The position numbers were made by a program, and so were the translations under genes. The notes under the pieces were generated by a model. It saw only the letters and a list, made by a program, of their open reading frames with translations. It was not told the origin of the DNA and searched no databases. DNA of 9,969 bases from Gallionellaceae bacterium (GTDB taxonomy: Bacteria; Pseudomonadota; Gammaproteobacteria; Burkholderiales; Gallionellaceae), in NCBI GenBank assembly GCA_003151655.1, contig PLYB01000165.1:1-9969 (forward strand), given 5' to 3'. Positions 1 through 6,199 of this stretch are shown here, piece after piece; the first letter of the stretch is position 1; each line of letters starts with the position of its first letter.

Positions 1-1182
1 CTTGTTACTCATTATTCAAAATCCTATACAAACCTTAGCTCACTCCCCGCTTACTTGCGGTTAATTTTCTTTGGCGGTGCGGCTCCGGCAGTTGTTGGTG
101 CATTTATCGCCATGACAACTCTTTTGTTTGCCGACTTCTTCCCGCAAACTAATTTTCTAGTCAACGCCATACATTGGTGGATGGGCGACACCCTTGGCGT
201 CGCGATATTTACACCTTTGGTTTTGGCTTGGTGGCAAACAAGGGCAAACCATTTTTTTGATAAAAAATTACTGGAATCGCTGTCGCTGCTCTGCATCTCG
301 TTCGTAGTCGGGCAAATTGTATTTCTCAATTTGTTCAATGAGTATCTTTCGGATACGCCCAAAGGTTATTGGATGTTCCTGGTCATTACAGTTGTTGCAC
401 TGAGAACAGGAATTCGCGGTACAACTTTAGTGGTGACGCTGTTTGCAATTCAAGCGCTGTTGGGGGCATACAGCGAAATTGGTTTTTTCGCACATGACAT
501 TGCCAGAGCGGGCCTAAGCAACTACTGGGCCGCCATGCTGATTTTATCTATTGTTGGAATATCAATCAGTACACACATCGCGGCATTAGATGAAGCCCAA
601 GAGCAAATTCTTGGTTTAGCTTTCTACGACGCATTGACGCAACTTCCAAATCGTCGATTATTAAATGACCGCTTAACTTTGGCGTTGGCAGCAATAAAAC
701 GAAGCGAATGTCATGCGGCAATGTTGATGCTTGATTTGGATAATTTCAAATCACTAAACGACACACAAGGGCATCATGTTGGAGATTTATTGCTTATCGA
801 GGTTGCCAAGCGACTTAAACGGTGTGTGCGCGAGGTTGATACCGTAGCCCGTTTGGGGGGGGATGAATTTATAGTGGTGCTGAATGAGTTAGAGTCAGAA
901 ACACCTCGCGCAATAAATCAATCCAGTTCTGTTGCAGAAAAAATTAGAGCCGCGTTGGCAGAACCGTATTTAATACAAGTAGCTCATACGAACGGAAGCG
1001 AATCAACGATAGAACATCGCTGCACTGCCAGTATTGGCGTTGTTGTCTTCAACGAACATCTGTGCAATCTTGAGGATATTTATAAATTCGCAGATATTGC
1101 GATGTATAAAGCCAAAGCGACCGGCGGGGACACTTTCTGGTTGCACGGCGTATCTGAACCGCCAAAAAGTGAGGCTAACTGA
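1..1182 (+). CDS. MASE1-like membrane diguanylate cyclase (GGDEF), 5'-truncated by window edge
   Basis: Probable diguanylate cyclase that makes the second messenger c-di-GMP from two GTP at the inner membrane. The frame is open from base 1, so the true start lies outside the window; the TTG at 55 is only an internal codon. The first ~185 visible residues are hydrophobic with several membrane segments. They carry WWMGDTLGVAIFTPL and a later ALRTGIRG stretch, both typical of the MASE1 integral-membrane sensor domain. A short linker leads directly into GGDEF, with no PAS domain. The cyclase domain shows DALTQLPNR, LDLDNFKSLND and the active-site signature RLGGDEF (bases 850-870). Five residues before the signature is REVD (bases 829-840), which fits the RxxD product-inhibition site. 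No EAL domain follows; the protein ends soon after the GGDEF fold at TGA 1180-1182. The family call is firm; the sensed signal is unknown. Confidence 0.9.
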   Translation, partial: LVTHYSKSYTNLSSLPAYLRLIFFGGAAPAVVGAFIAMTTLLFADFFPQTNFLVNAIHWWMGDTLGVAIFTPLVLAWWQTRANHFFDKKLLESLSLLCISFVVGQIVFLNLFNEYLSDTPKGYWMFLVITVVALRTGIRGTTLVVTLFAIQALLGAYSEIGFFAHDIARAGLSNYWAAMLILSIVGISISTHIAALDEAQEQILGLAFYDALTQLPNRRLLNDRLTLALAAIKRSECHAAMLMLDLDNFKSLNDTQGHHVGDLLLIEVAKRLKRCVREVDTVARLGGDEFIVVLNELESETPRAINQSSSVAEKIRAALAEPYLIQVAHTNGSESTIEHRCTASIGVVVFNEHLCNLEDIYKFADIAMYKAKATGGDTFWLHGVSEPPKSEAN

Positions 1183-1331
1183 TCAGCGCTAAACGTTTCT
1201 CTGGATGAGCGAATTTAGTTATATAAATACCCGAGCGTAAATAAAATGAATTTGTCCTTGGGGCACTTTCCCGAATAGTGCGCCCGTCGCCCCTGTCGTG
1301 ATCTGTCCAGCCTGACCCGTTCAGCAATATC

Positions 1332-1360
1332 TTCAAACTCGCGGCAAGTCGAGGTACTAT
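1332..1360 (+). promoter_or_regulatory. Candidate sigma70-type promoter for the patatin gene
   Basis: TTCAAA (1332-1337) and TACTAT (1355-1360) are separated by 17 bases. Each hexamer matches four of six consensus positions. Transcription would start near 1367, giving a leader of about 50 bases before the ATG at 1418. This is motif reading only, and the rest of the 1183-1417 gap shows no gene. Confidence 0.3.
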
Positions 1361-1417
1361 GCGAAAAACTCCCTGCAAATGATATCGAACTCACGACTAT
1401 CGCCTAGCGAAGCAAAT

Positions 1418-2689
1418 ATGAAAACAGCGTTTATATTTATTCTGGCAAGCTTCTTGGCTCTTACCGGCTGCACTACAGTCCGTCGTGAACAAGCACCTGA
1501 AATGATGCTCAATGCGTCTACCCCTGTTGGATTTCGGCCTGACGTTCGTTACCTCAGCTCAGATCCGAATGCTGTTAAATCCAGATTCTCGGAGATTCTT
1601 AAGCGCCTGCGGAATACATCAAAAAATAGAAATCTAAATATTCTGGCTCTCTCGGGTGGCGGGGCTGGAGGCTCATTTGGTGCTGGAGCGGTTGTTGGCA
1701 TGACACGAAATGGCAAACGGCCCCAGTTTGACATCGTGACTGGTGTCAGCGCTGGAGCACTGATCGCCCCTTTTGCTTTTTTGGGCTCCCAATGGGATGC
1801 GCAACTCGACGATAACTTTTCCGGCAAGCATAGTGATAATTTTTTAGTATTGCGCGGCTTGGACATGTTATCGCGCCCCGGAATATATCGAAGCGAACCG
1901 CTGATCAAGTTTGTGAATGACTTTGTCACCGACAATATGATCAAAGAAGTGGCAGCGCAGGCTGCGCTTGGCCGCATGCTTTTAATTGCAACAACCGATT
2001 TAGACAAGGAGGAAACCGTTATCTGGGATATGGGACTGATAGCGGCTCGCGGAGGCAAAGCTGCGCACGATCTCTTCCGTGATGTATTGGTGGCATCTGC
2101 AAGCATACCGGGGGTGTTTGAGCCCATTATCGTTCCGGTTGAAAATGCGGGTGTTCGACATGACGAAATGCACGTCGATGCAAGCGCGACCGTGCCGTTT
2201 TTTGTCGCGCCGGCATTAGCCTACGTGTTGCCACTCGATGCAAAAGTATTCAAGGGTGCCAATATTTTCGTCATCATCAATGGCCAGCTGGGTGGAATTC
2301 CGCACACTACCGAGTTCGATACAATTTCAATTCTTTCCCGAAGCTTTTCTGCGGTACTTAACCATATGGCGAAGACTCAAATAGCCCTAACGTCAGCGTT
2401 TGCCAAACGGTATGGCATGAACCTCAGCCTTACGCTAATTCCCATCGAATACCCGTTTAAAGGGCCGCTGGAATTTCATGAGTCGACATCGCGAGAATTA
2501 TTTAAATATGCATCCGACTGCGCCCAACAAGGCAAGCTGTGGAACACCCTTGAACAATCAATAGCTCACAGTGAGAAAACACTCTCGAAGGAATCCACGA
2601 ACAATTTACCGACCAAGGAACAAGCGATGGTATCTTGCCCGCTGGACGAGGCAGAGATGCCCACTCTAGTGCCGACCGAATCGCGATAA
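1418..2689 (+). CDS. Patatin-like phospholipase lipoprotein
   Basis: Predicted envelope-anchored serine lipid acyl hydrolase of 423 residues. The frame opens at an ATG at 1379, but the ATG at 1418 is preferred because it starts directly with a lipoprotein signal peptide. That peptide is MKTAF, a hydrophobic core and the lipobox LTGC, with the acylated Cys at residue 18. Patatin hallmarks follow in order: the glycine-rich oxyanion loop LSGGGAGGSFGAG (78-90), the nucleophile elbow GVSAG with Ser111, and a VDAS motif with Asp254 where the dyad Asp is expected. Most family members have DGG or DGA at that place, so the Asp is kept but the following glycine is Ala. The last ~60 residues are polar, with SCPLDEAEMP near the end. 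The Shine-Dalgarno sequence is weak. The gene is convergent with the dUTPase gene, 71 bases away. Substrate and exact location (inner or outer membrane) cannot be read from the sequence. Confidence 0.87.
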   Translation: MKTAFIFILASFLALTGCTTVRREQAPEMMLNASTPVGFRPDVRYLSSDPNAVKSRFSEILKRLRNTSKNRNLNILALSGGGAGGSFGAGAVVGMTRNGKRPQFDIVTGVSAGALIAPFAFLGSQWDAQLDDNFSGKHSDNFLVLRGLDMLSRPGIYRSEPLIKFVNDFVTDNMIKEVAAQAALGRMLLIATTDLDKEETVIWDMGLIAARGGKAAHDLFRDVLVASASIPGVFEPIIVPVENAGVRHDEMHVDASATVPFFVAPALAYVLPLDAKVFKGANIFVIINGQLGGIPHTTEFDTISILSRSFSAVLNHMAKTQIALTSAFAKRYGMNLSLTLIPIEYPFKGPLEFHESTSRELFKYASDCAQQGKLWNTLEQSIAHSEKTLSKESTNNLPTKEQAMVSCPLDEAEMPTLVPTESR

Positions 2690-2708
2690 ATCATGGGGAT
2701 TGCCACAC

Positions 2709-2725
2709 CGGGCTGAAGCTGCCCG
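2709..2725. repeat. Short hairpin resembling a degenerate REP unit
   Basis: CGGGC (2709-2713) pairs with GCCCG (2721-2725) across a 7-base loop in the gap between the convergent patatin and dUTPase genes. The 11 bases CGGGCTGAAGC are identical to bases 6622-6632 inside the REP-like cluster upstream of nrdB. There is no T-tract, so it is at best a weak terminator. It could equally be a decayed repeat copy or chance. Confidence 0.3.
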
Positions 2726-2760
2726 TGACCACTGCCGCCTTTGATCGACCGCAGTCAGGC

Positions 2761-3429
2761 TTAGGCTTCTTGCACGAGAAGATAGCGTGCCTTAAGAGCC
2801 TGATAGAGTTCATCCCGTACATTTCTGGAACCCAGCTTGACTGTTTCCAGCACCTCGACCAAATGCTCGTTATCCTCGCGACCATTCCAAATTTTGATGT
2901 AGCTTCCAGATTTGTAACCGTGGTCTTGGCGGAACATATTGAGCACATTCTTGCCGATATACTGCTTGAACAATTCCAGCCAGCTCATACCGCAGTCCGC
3001 TAACAAGGCATCAAACAAAGCCAAGTTAGTACGCTTGGCGGCAGCCAGACCGCACAGGATATCCAATTTCTCCAGCAAGTTTATCTGCGCAAGCACATAG
3101 TACTTACCGTCAAACATGACTGACTTCTGCGCCAAGTTCAGCTCAGCCATCATGTCTTTTTTGGCGAGTGCGATGTTTCCATGCTTGTGCTGCAACTCGG
3201 CAGATAACACGAAGTGCCAAATATCGACCAGCTCCATACGTAGCTGCGCCATGTCGCATTCTTGTTTCTTCCACCACTTCCAACCGTGATGCTCTATCGC
3301 TTCAGCGCCCTCGACTTGAATTGCTCTGTACCAGTTATTATTTGCCGCGATCCAGTTGGAATTAACTTTGCTATTCATGCCTTCTTGCAGCTCAAGCATG
3401 GTCTGTAATTGGATTTCTGATAGTGTCAT
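2761..3429 (-). CDS. dUTP diphosphatase, dimeric all-alpha type (dUTPase_2 family)
   Basis: Hydrolyses dUTP to dUMP and pyrophosphate in the cytoplasm, keeping uracil out of DNA and feeding dTMP synthesis. The 222-residue length suits the dimeric dUTPase family found in phages, Campylobacter and kinetoplastids. This is not the common trimeric beta-barrel Dut. Visible motifs are QLQTMLELQEGMNSKV at the N-terminus, NNWYRAIQVEGAEAIEHHGWKWWK (in part residues 31-54, with E40 and E43 forming ExxE), then MELVDIWHFVLS with E66 and D69 forming ExxD. These acidic pairs hold the Mg2+ ions in the all-alpha NTP-pyrophosphatase superfamily, and WKWWK is typical of this branch. The start ATG at 3429 is the first in frame with the motifs and has no strong Shine-Dalgarno. 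It is the last of three minus-strand genes; the gap to the preceding one is 97 bases and holds a nested inverted repeat and a possible promoter. Confidence 0.87.
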   Translation of the reverse strand: MTLSEIQLQTMLELQEGMNSKVNSNWIAANNNWYRAIQVEGAEAIEHHGWKWWKKQECDMAQLRMELVDIWHFVLSAELQHKHGNIALAKKDMMAELNLAQKSVMFDGKYYVLAQINLLEKLDILCGLAAAKRTNLALFDALLADCGMSWLELFKQYIGKNVLNMFRQDHGYKSGSYIKIWNGREDNEHLVEVLETVKLGSRNVRDELYQALKARYLLVQEA

Positions 3430-3451
3430 TACGTAGGGTGATTAGTTTGAA

Positions 3452-3500
3452 GGACGCTATTCTACCAAACAGGCATTCAATGCCACGCAACTTAGCGTCC
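3452..3500. repeat. Nested inverted repeat in the dUTPase 5' region
   Basis: Outer arms GGACGCTA (3452-3459) and TAGCGTCC (3493-3500) are perfect complements. Between them lies a second perfect hairpin, GGCAT (3472-3476) with ATGCC (3480-3484), loop TCA. It sits between the stop of the 97-residue gene and the dUTPase start. It could fold as RNA in read-through transcripts or act as a split operator; the sequence does not decide. Confidence 0.5.
3459..3467 (-). promoter_or_regulatory. Candidate extended -10 promoter element for the dUTPase gene
   Basis: On the minus strand the bases read TGGTAGAAT, an extended -10 (TGn) followed by TAGAAT, which matches five of six consensus positions. No good -35 hexamer lies at the normal distance (CGTGGC at 17 bases). 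A start near 3452 would leave a leader of roughly 22 bases. It overlaps the left arm of the inverted repeat at 3452-3500. Confidence 0.3.
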
Positions 3501-3526
3501 GATGTTTAATTTACGCGCAGCAAGAA

Positions 3527-3820
3527 TCAATGCGCGACGCGACACTCATTGCCTTTGCGCAGTGGCACGGGCAGTTTTGGAATGGGGTGCTTTAAATCGC
3601 CGGTATCCGGCTTGGATTCTTTCATTTTCAAAACGAGCAGCGACATCTCGTTCATCGTTTCTTCCAGCTTTAACGTAAGGTCGTGGCGATCTTTGCTCGA
3701 TAAAGCCTCGCCCTCCGGATAGTGAAGATTGGAGTAATAAACGGCGTACTGAGAGAAGAGATTTTTCAGTTCAAACGCACGCAGATAATCGTTGGCTATG
3801 AAATGATGATTGGCAACCAT
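3527..3820 (-). CDS. Small protein of unknown function (97 aa)
   Basis: I do not recognise this family. The ATG at 3820 is preferred over an upstream in-frame ATG at 3877 because the former is preceded by ACGAGGAATACAGAC, a fair Shine-Dalgarno (GAGGA) about nine bases away. The protein begins MVANHHFIANDYLRAFELKN and has a likely helical middle section, KDRHDLTLKLEETMNEMSLL. It ends in a proline- and basic-rich tail, HPIPKLPVPLRKGNE. There is no signal peptide, membrane segment or obvious catalytic motif, so it is probably cytoplasmic. It lies between another small unknown gene (115 bases upstream) and the dUTPase gene (97 bases downstream), all on the same strand, so co-transcription is plausible but not shown. 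A role linked to nucleotides would be a guess from position only. Confidence 0.6.
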   Translation of the reverse strand: MVANHHFIANDYLRAFELKNLFSQYAVYYSNLHYPEGEALSSKDRHDLTLKLEETMNEMSLLVLKMKESKPDTGDLKHPIPKLPVPLRKGNECRVAH

Positions 3821-3935
3821 GTCTGTATTCCTCGTAGTTTGTTGGGGTGTGCTAAGTTTACAAATTTCACCCTGCAAGCAAGCACTGAATACCGCTGGTT
3901 TTTAGCCGCTACTTTTCAAGCACAAATTAAATCTG

Positions 3936-4130
3936 CTAAAAATCAACATCATCAAAGTTGTCCAGAACGTACATCGGGAGAGTCTCATCAAAATCAGAGT
4001 CACATTCTTCCCAGCAGGAGTCGTCATTTAAAGCTCGGGTGGTCAAGCGCATCGGAGCAAAACTTTCAGGGTTAACTGAATTCAGGATTGCGCGAGATAC
4101 AGGTTGGTGATGCTGGTGCTGTGCTTTCAT
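3936..4130 (-). CDS. Small acidic-tailed protein of unknown function (64 aa)
   Basis: Unrecognised short protein. The main support for it being real is an excellent ribosome binding site: TTAAGGAGACGAAC directly precedes the ATG at 4130, the strongest Shine-Dalgarno in the window. The product is sharply polarised. The N-terminal third is His/Gln rich and basic (MKAQHQHHQPVSRAIL). The C-terminal half is strongly acidic (NDDSCWEECDSDFDE, and DNFDDVDF at the end) and holds two cysteines. No membrane segment or known domain is seen; the acidic tail suggests a disordered or partner-binding protein. It ends at TAG 3938-3936. It is the first of the three minus-strand genes ending in the dUTPase gene. 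Upstream of it lies the palindromic element at 4149-4228. Confidence 0.55.
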   Translation of the reverse strand: MKAQHQHHQPVSRAILNSVNPESFAPMRLTTRALNDDSCWEECDSDFDETLPMYVLDNFDDVDF

Positions 4131-4148
4131 GTTCGTCTCCTTAACGTG

Positions 4149-4228
4149 AAACTCGCGTAGCGATTCGTTTGCCCTTTCTCCCGCGTGCGGGGGAAAGTTG
4201 GATAGGGGGAAACGGGCATTGCGAGTTT
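4149..4228. repeat. Nested inverted-repeat element (MITE-like or structural)
   Basis: Three sets of complementary arms share nearly the same centre. The outer arms are AAACTCGC (4149-4156) and GCGAGTTT (4221-4228), perfect. The middle arms are CGTTT (4166-4170) and AAACG (4210-4214). The inner arms are CTTTCTCCCGC (4174-4184) and GCGGGGGAAAG (4187-4197), with one mismatch. The core resembles the C/G-rich 'ctctcccgc...gcgggagag' hairpin repeats seen between genes in many proteobacteria, from memory and unchecked. A T-rich run follows on the plus strand (4225-4235). It may be a small non-autonomous mobile element or a large transcript structure. Confidence 0.5.
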
Positions 4229-4482
4229 TATTTTTCAGGGCGGCACACTTGCCATGCCCGTTCGGTTCAATGTGATGTCAATATCGACAGTTGCATTTTG
4301 CGCGGGAGCACGCGTACAGAAAATACGAGGATAACTAATTATCGTGTAGGTAAATATCCTATGGCCAGACTATGGGCACGTTGCCATTATCAATATTTGC
4401 CGCTTCGCCCATGCCTCGAAAAGCAGGCGTTTTTGGCTGCTTACTTCTGCCCGCTGAACATTCTGATACCATTGCCTAAGCC

Positions 4483-4488
4483 TATAAA
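4483..4488 (+). promoter_or_regulatory. Candidate -10 element for the MazG-like gene
   Basis: TATAAA lies 40 bases before the ATG at 4528. The bases 16-17 upstream (TTCTGA, 4461-4466) make only a weak -35. It is the best promoter-like signal close to the gene, supported by motif reading only. Confidence 0.3.
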
Positions 4489-4527
4489 AAAGCACCAACA
4501 CATTATTGTTTCAGCGAAGGACACTAA

Positions 4528-4860
4528 ATGTCAGACCTAAAAGAAATCACCCAAGCTTTATTAAAGTTTCGCGATGAACGAGATTGGGCACAGTTTCACA
4601 ATGCCAAAGATTTGGCTATCGCATTAAATATCGAATCCAGCGAACTGCTTGAATTATTCCTTTGGAAAACCGCAGAGGAAGCGGATATAGAAAGAGTGAA
4701 AGAAGAACTGGCTGACATTCTGGCTTTCTCGCTTCTTCTTGCCGACAAGTTTGGTTTTGACCTGAAACACATTATGTTGGAAAAAATTCAAAAGAATGCA
4801 ATTAAGTACCCGGTTGCAAAAGCAAAAGGCACAGCCAAGAAATATACCGATTTGAATTAA
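4528..4860 (+). CDS. MazG-like nucleotide pyrophosphohydrolase
   Basis: Predicted cytoplasmic enzyme of 110 residues that splits nucleoside triphosphates to monophosphates and pyrophosphate. It belongs to the short MazG-like/dCTPase (RS21-C6-like) branch of the all-alpha NTP-PPase superfamily. The N-terminal half carries FRDERDWAQFHNAKDLAIAL, then SSELLELFLW with E39 and E42 as ExxE. EELADILAFSLLLAD follows with E60 and D63 as ExxD; these four acidic residues are the expected Mg2+ ligands. The C-terminus KYPVAKAKGTAKKYTDL is characteristic of this branch. The start is well set by AAGGA six bases before ATG. It is a single-gene transcript ending at the hairpin at 4953-4978, and it diverges from the dUTPase-containing run. 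Likely roles are removal of damaged or non-canonical dNTPs, or dCTP trimming. The true substrate cannot be read from sequence. Confidence 0.88.
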   Translation: MSDLKEITQALLKFRDERDWAQFHNAKDLAIALNIESSELLELFLWKTAEEADIERVKEELADILAFSLLLADKFGFDLKHIMLEKIQKNAIKYPVAKAKGTAKKYTDLN

Positions 4861-4952
4861 ACTTAAATGATGTAGCCGGGCACAGAAGATCAATGCAATA
4901 GCATACAGTTGTATCAAGCAAGTCAGCGCTTGTCGTTTGCTTTGATAAAAAT

Positions 4953-4978
4953 AAAACGCCCCCTGACGGGAGCGTTTT
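4953..4978. terminator. Bidirectional Rho-independent terminator
   Basis: AAAACGCCCCC (4953-4963) and GGGAGCGTTTT (4968-4978) form an 11-pair stem with one mismatch and a TGAC loop. On the plus strand it is followed by ATTTATTT; on the minus strand the stem's TTTT runs into ATTTTTATC. It lies between the convergent MazG-like gene (93 bases downstream of its stop) and nrdB (32 bases past its stop) and can serve both. Confidence 0.85.
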
Positions 4979-5009
4979 ATTTATTTAAAACTCGCTGATG
5001 AATCGCCGC

Positions 5010-6158
5010 TCAATCCCAAGATAACGCGCCACCTGTTTGATACTCGGTAACACGCGTCTCGAAGAAGTTCTTCTCTTTCTTGAGGTCGATCATTTCGGCC
5101 ATCCATGGGAACGGGTTGCTTGCGCCTTGATACAGCACGTCGACACCGATCTGCTGGCAGCGACGGTTGGCGATGAAGCGCAGATATTCCTTGAACATAC
5201 CCGCATTCAGACCCAGCACGCCGCGCGGCATGGTGTCTTCGGCGTAGCGGTATTCCAGCTCCACGCCCTTTTGGATCAGGCCGCGTATCTCTTCGCGGAA
5301 AGCAGGTGTCCACAGGTGCGGATTTTCCAGTTTGATCTGGTTGATGACATCCACGCCAAAGTTAAGGTGCATGGATTCATCGCGCAGAATGTACTGATAT
5401 TGTTCGGCTGCGCCGGTCATCTTGTTCTGACGACCCAGAGCCAAGATCTGTACGAAGCCGACATAGAAGAACAGGCCTTCCATGATGCAGGCGAACACGA
5501 TCAGGCTGCGCAATAATTTCTGGTCGTTTTCCGGTGTGCCCGTCTTAAACTCCGGATTGGTCAGCACGTCAATGAAGGGCAACAAGAATTCGTCTTTGTC
5601 ACGAATGCTTTGCACTTCATGGTACATGTTGAACACTTCGCCTTCGTCCAGCCCCAGGCTCTCAACGATGTACTGGTAGGCATGAGTATGGATCGCCTCT
5701 TCAAATGCCTGACGCAACAGATACTGGCGGCACTCAGGATTGGTAATATGGCGGTAAGTACCCAGCGCGATATTATTCGCGGCTAGACTATCGGCAGTAC
5801 TAAAGAACCCCAGATTGCGCATGACCAGACGACGCTCGTCATCGGTCAATCCGGCAGGATTCTTCCACAGCGCAATGTCCGCAGACATGTTGACCTCTTG
5901 CGGCATCCAATGATTGGCGCAACCGGCAAGATATTTCTCCCACGCCCACTTGTACTTGAACGGCACCAACTGGTTCACATCAGCGCTACTATTGATAATG
6001 CGCTTGTCCTCTACACGAATCCGCCCGGTGGAAACGGAAGCGATGGTGTAATCATGTTCGTTTGTGTTTTTGTTCATAGCGGCACCCATTCCCATCGATG
6101 CCATACGCACACCAGCCGAAGCGGCTACAGGTGTCATATCTTCTTCAAAATTTAGCAT
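5010..6158 (-). CDS. nrdB: Ribonucleoside-diphosphate reductase subunit beta, class Ia
   Basis: Small (R2) subunit of aerobic ribonucleotide reductase. It houses the diiron-tyrosyl radical used by NrdA to reduce NDPs to dNDPs in the cytoplasm. The 382-residue protein shows all expected metal ligands: D123 (STADS), E154 and H157 (EEAIH), E227 (IMEG), E261 and H264 (RDESMH). The radical tyrosine Y161 lies four residues after H157, as in the E. coli protein (H118/Y122). This makes it a canonical class Ia R2, not a Tyr-less class Ic form. Before the first conserved core (VNQLVPFKYKW) there is an extension of about 60 residues, partly Met/Ala rich. The C-terminal tail TEYQTGGALSWD fits the NrdA-docking peptide. 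The ATG at 6158 is preceded by AAGGGGATT, a Shine-Dalgarno with unusually short spacing; Met8 or later Mets are possible starts. No nrdA lies beside it, and a terminator follows directly. NrdR-type control is suggested upstream. Confidence 0.96.
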   Translation of the reverse strand: MLNFEEDMTPVAASAGVRMASMGMGAAMNKNTNEHDYTIASVSTGRIRVEDKRIINSSADVNQLVPFKYKWAWEKYLAGCANHWMPQEVNMSADIALWKNPAGLTDDERRLVMRNLGFFSTADSLAANNIALGTYRHITNPECRQYLLRQAFEEAIHTHAYQYIVESLGLDEGEVFNMYHEVQSIRDKDEFLLPFIDVLTNPEFKTGTPENDQKLLRSLIVFACIMEGLFFYVGFVQILALGRQNKMTGAAEQYQYILRDESMHLNFGVDVINQIKLENPHLWTPAFREEIRGLIQKGVELEYRYAEDTMPRGVLGLNAGMFKEYLRFIANRRCQQIGVDVLYQGASNPFPWMAEMIDLKKEKNFFETRVTEYQTGGALSWD

Positions 6159-6178
6159 AATCCCCTTAATACTGAATG

Positions 6179-6199
6179 TCCGGCACGTGATATGCCGAA
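6179..6199 (-). other. Hairpin in the nrdB leader just upstream of the ribosome binding site
   Basis: In the nrdB transcript the segment folds as a seven-pair stem, UUCGGCA with UGCCGGA (one G-U pair), closed by a seven-base loop. It ends about 20 bases before the start codon and a few bases before the AAGGGG Shine-Dalgarno. It could influence translation or message stability. Stems this small also occur by chance. Confidence 0.35.

Larger units (their letters stand above)
4131..4527. other. 397-base intergenic region between divergent genes
   Basis: This gap separates the start of the 64-residue unknown gene (-) from the MazG-like gene (+). It contains a nested palindromic element (4149-4228) at the left and a possible -10 hexamer for the right-hand gene near its right end. 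A plus-strand frame is open from 4169 to 4540, but it overruns the MazG-like start, lacks a ribosome binding site and has no recognisable protein features, so I do not call it. I see nothing else in 4262-4480. Confidence 0.6.

Noticed and set aside
1262..1285. GGGCACT...AGTGCGCCC possible hairpin after the diguanylate cyclase gene
   Set aside because: The stem needs a two-base bulge and has no T-tract, so it is not a supported terminator.
1379..1417. Upstream ATG at 1379 as the patatin gene start
   Set aside because: It would put 13 extra polar residues in front of a clean lipoprotein signal peptide beginning at the ATG at 1418.
1549..2127. 192-codon minus-strand frame inside the patatin gene
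   Set aside because: It is antisense to a gene with clear patatin motifs, and its composition (Pro/Arg/Ser rich) is typical of a shadow frame.
3821..3877. ATG at 3877 as start of the 97-residue gene
   Set aside because: No Shine-Dalgarno is seen before it, while the ATG at 3820 has GAGGA at a suitable distance.
4213..4260. Inverted repeat CGGGCAT (4213-4219) / ATGCCCG (4254-4260)
   Set aside because: Only seven pairs separated by 34 bases and partly overlapping the nested element; it could be chance.
4169..4540. 123-codon plus-strand frame upstream of the MazG-like gene
   Set aside because: It overlaps the well-supported MazG-like start, crosses the palindromic element, lacks a ribosome binding site and resembles no protein.
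5037..5516. 159-codon plus-strand frame antisense to nrdB
   Set aside because: nrdB has all its catalytic residues on the opposite strand; this is a mirror frame.
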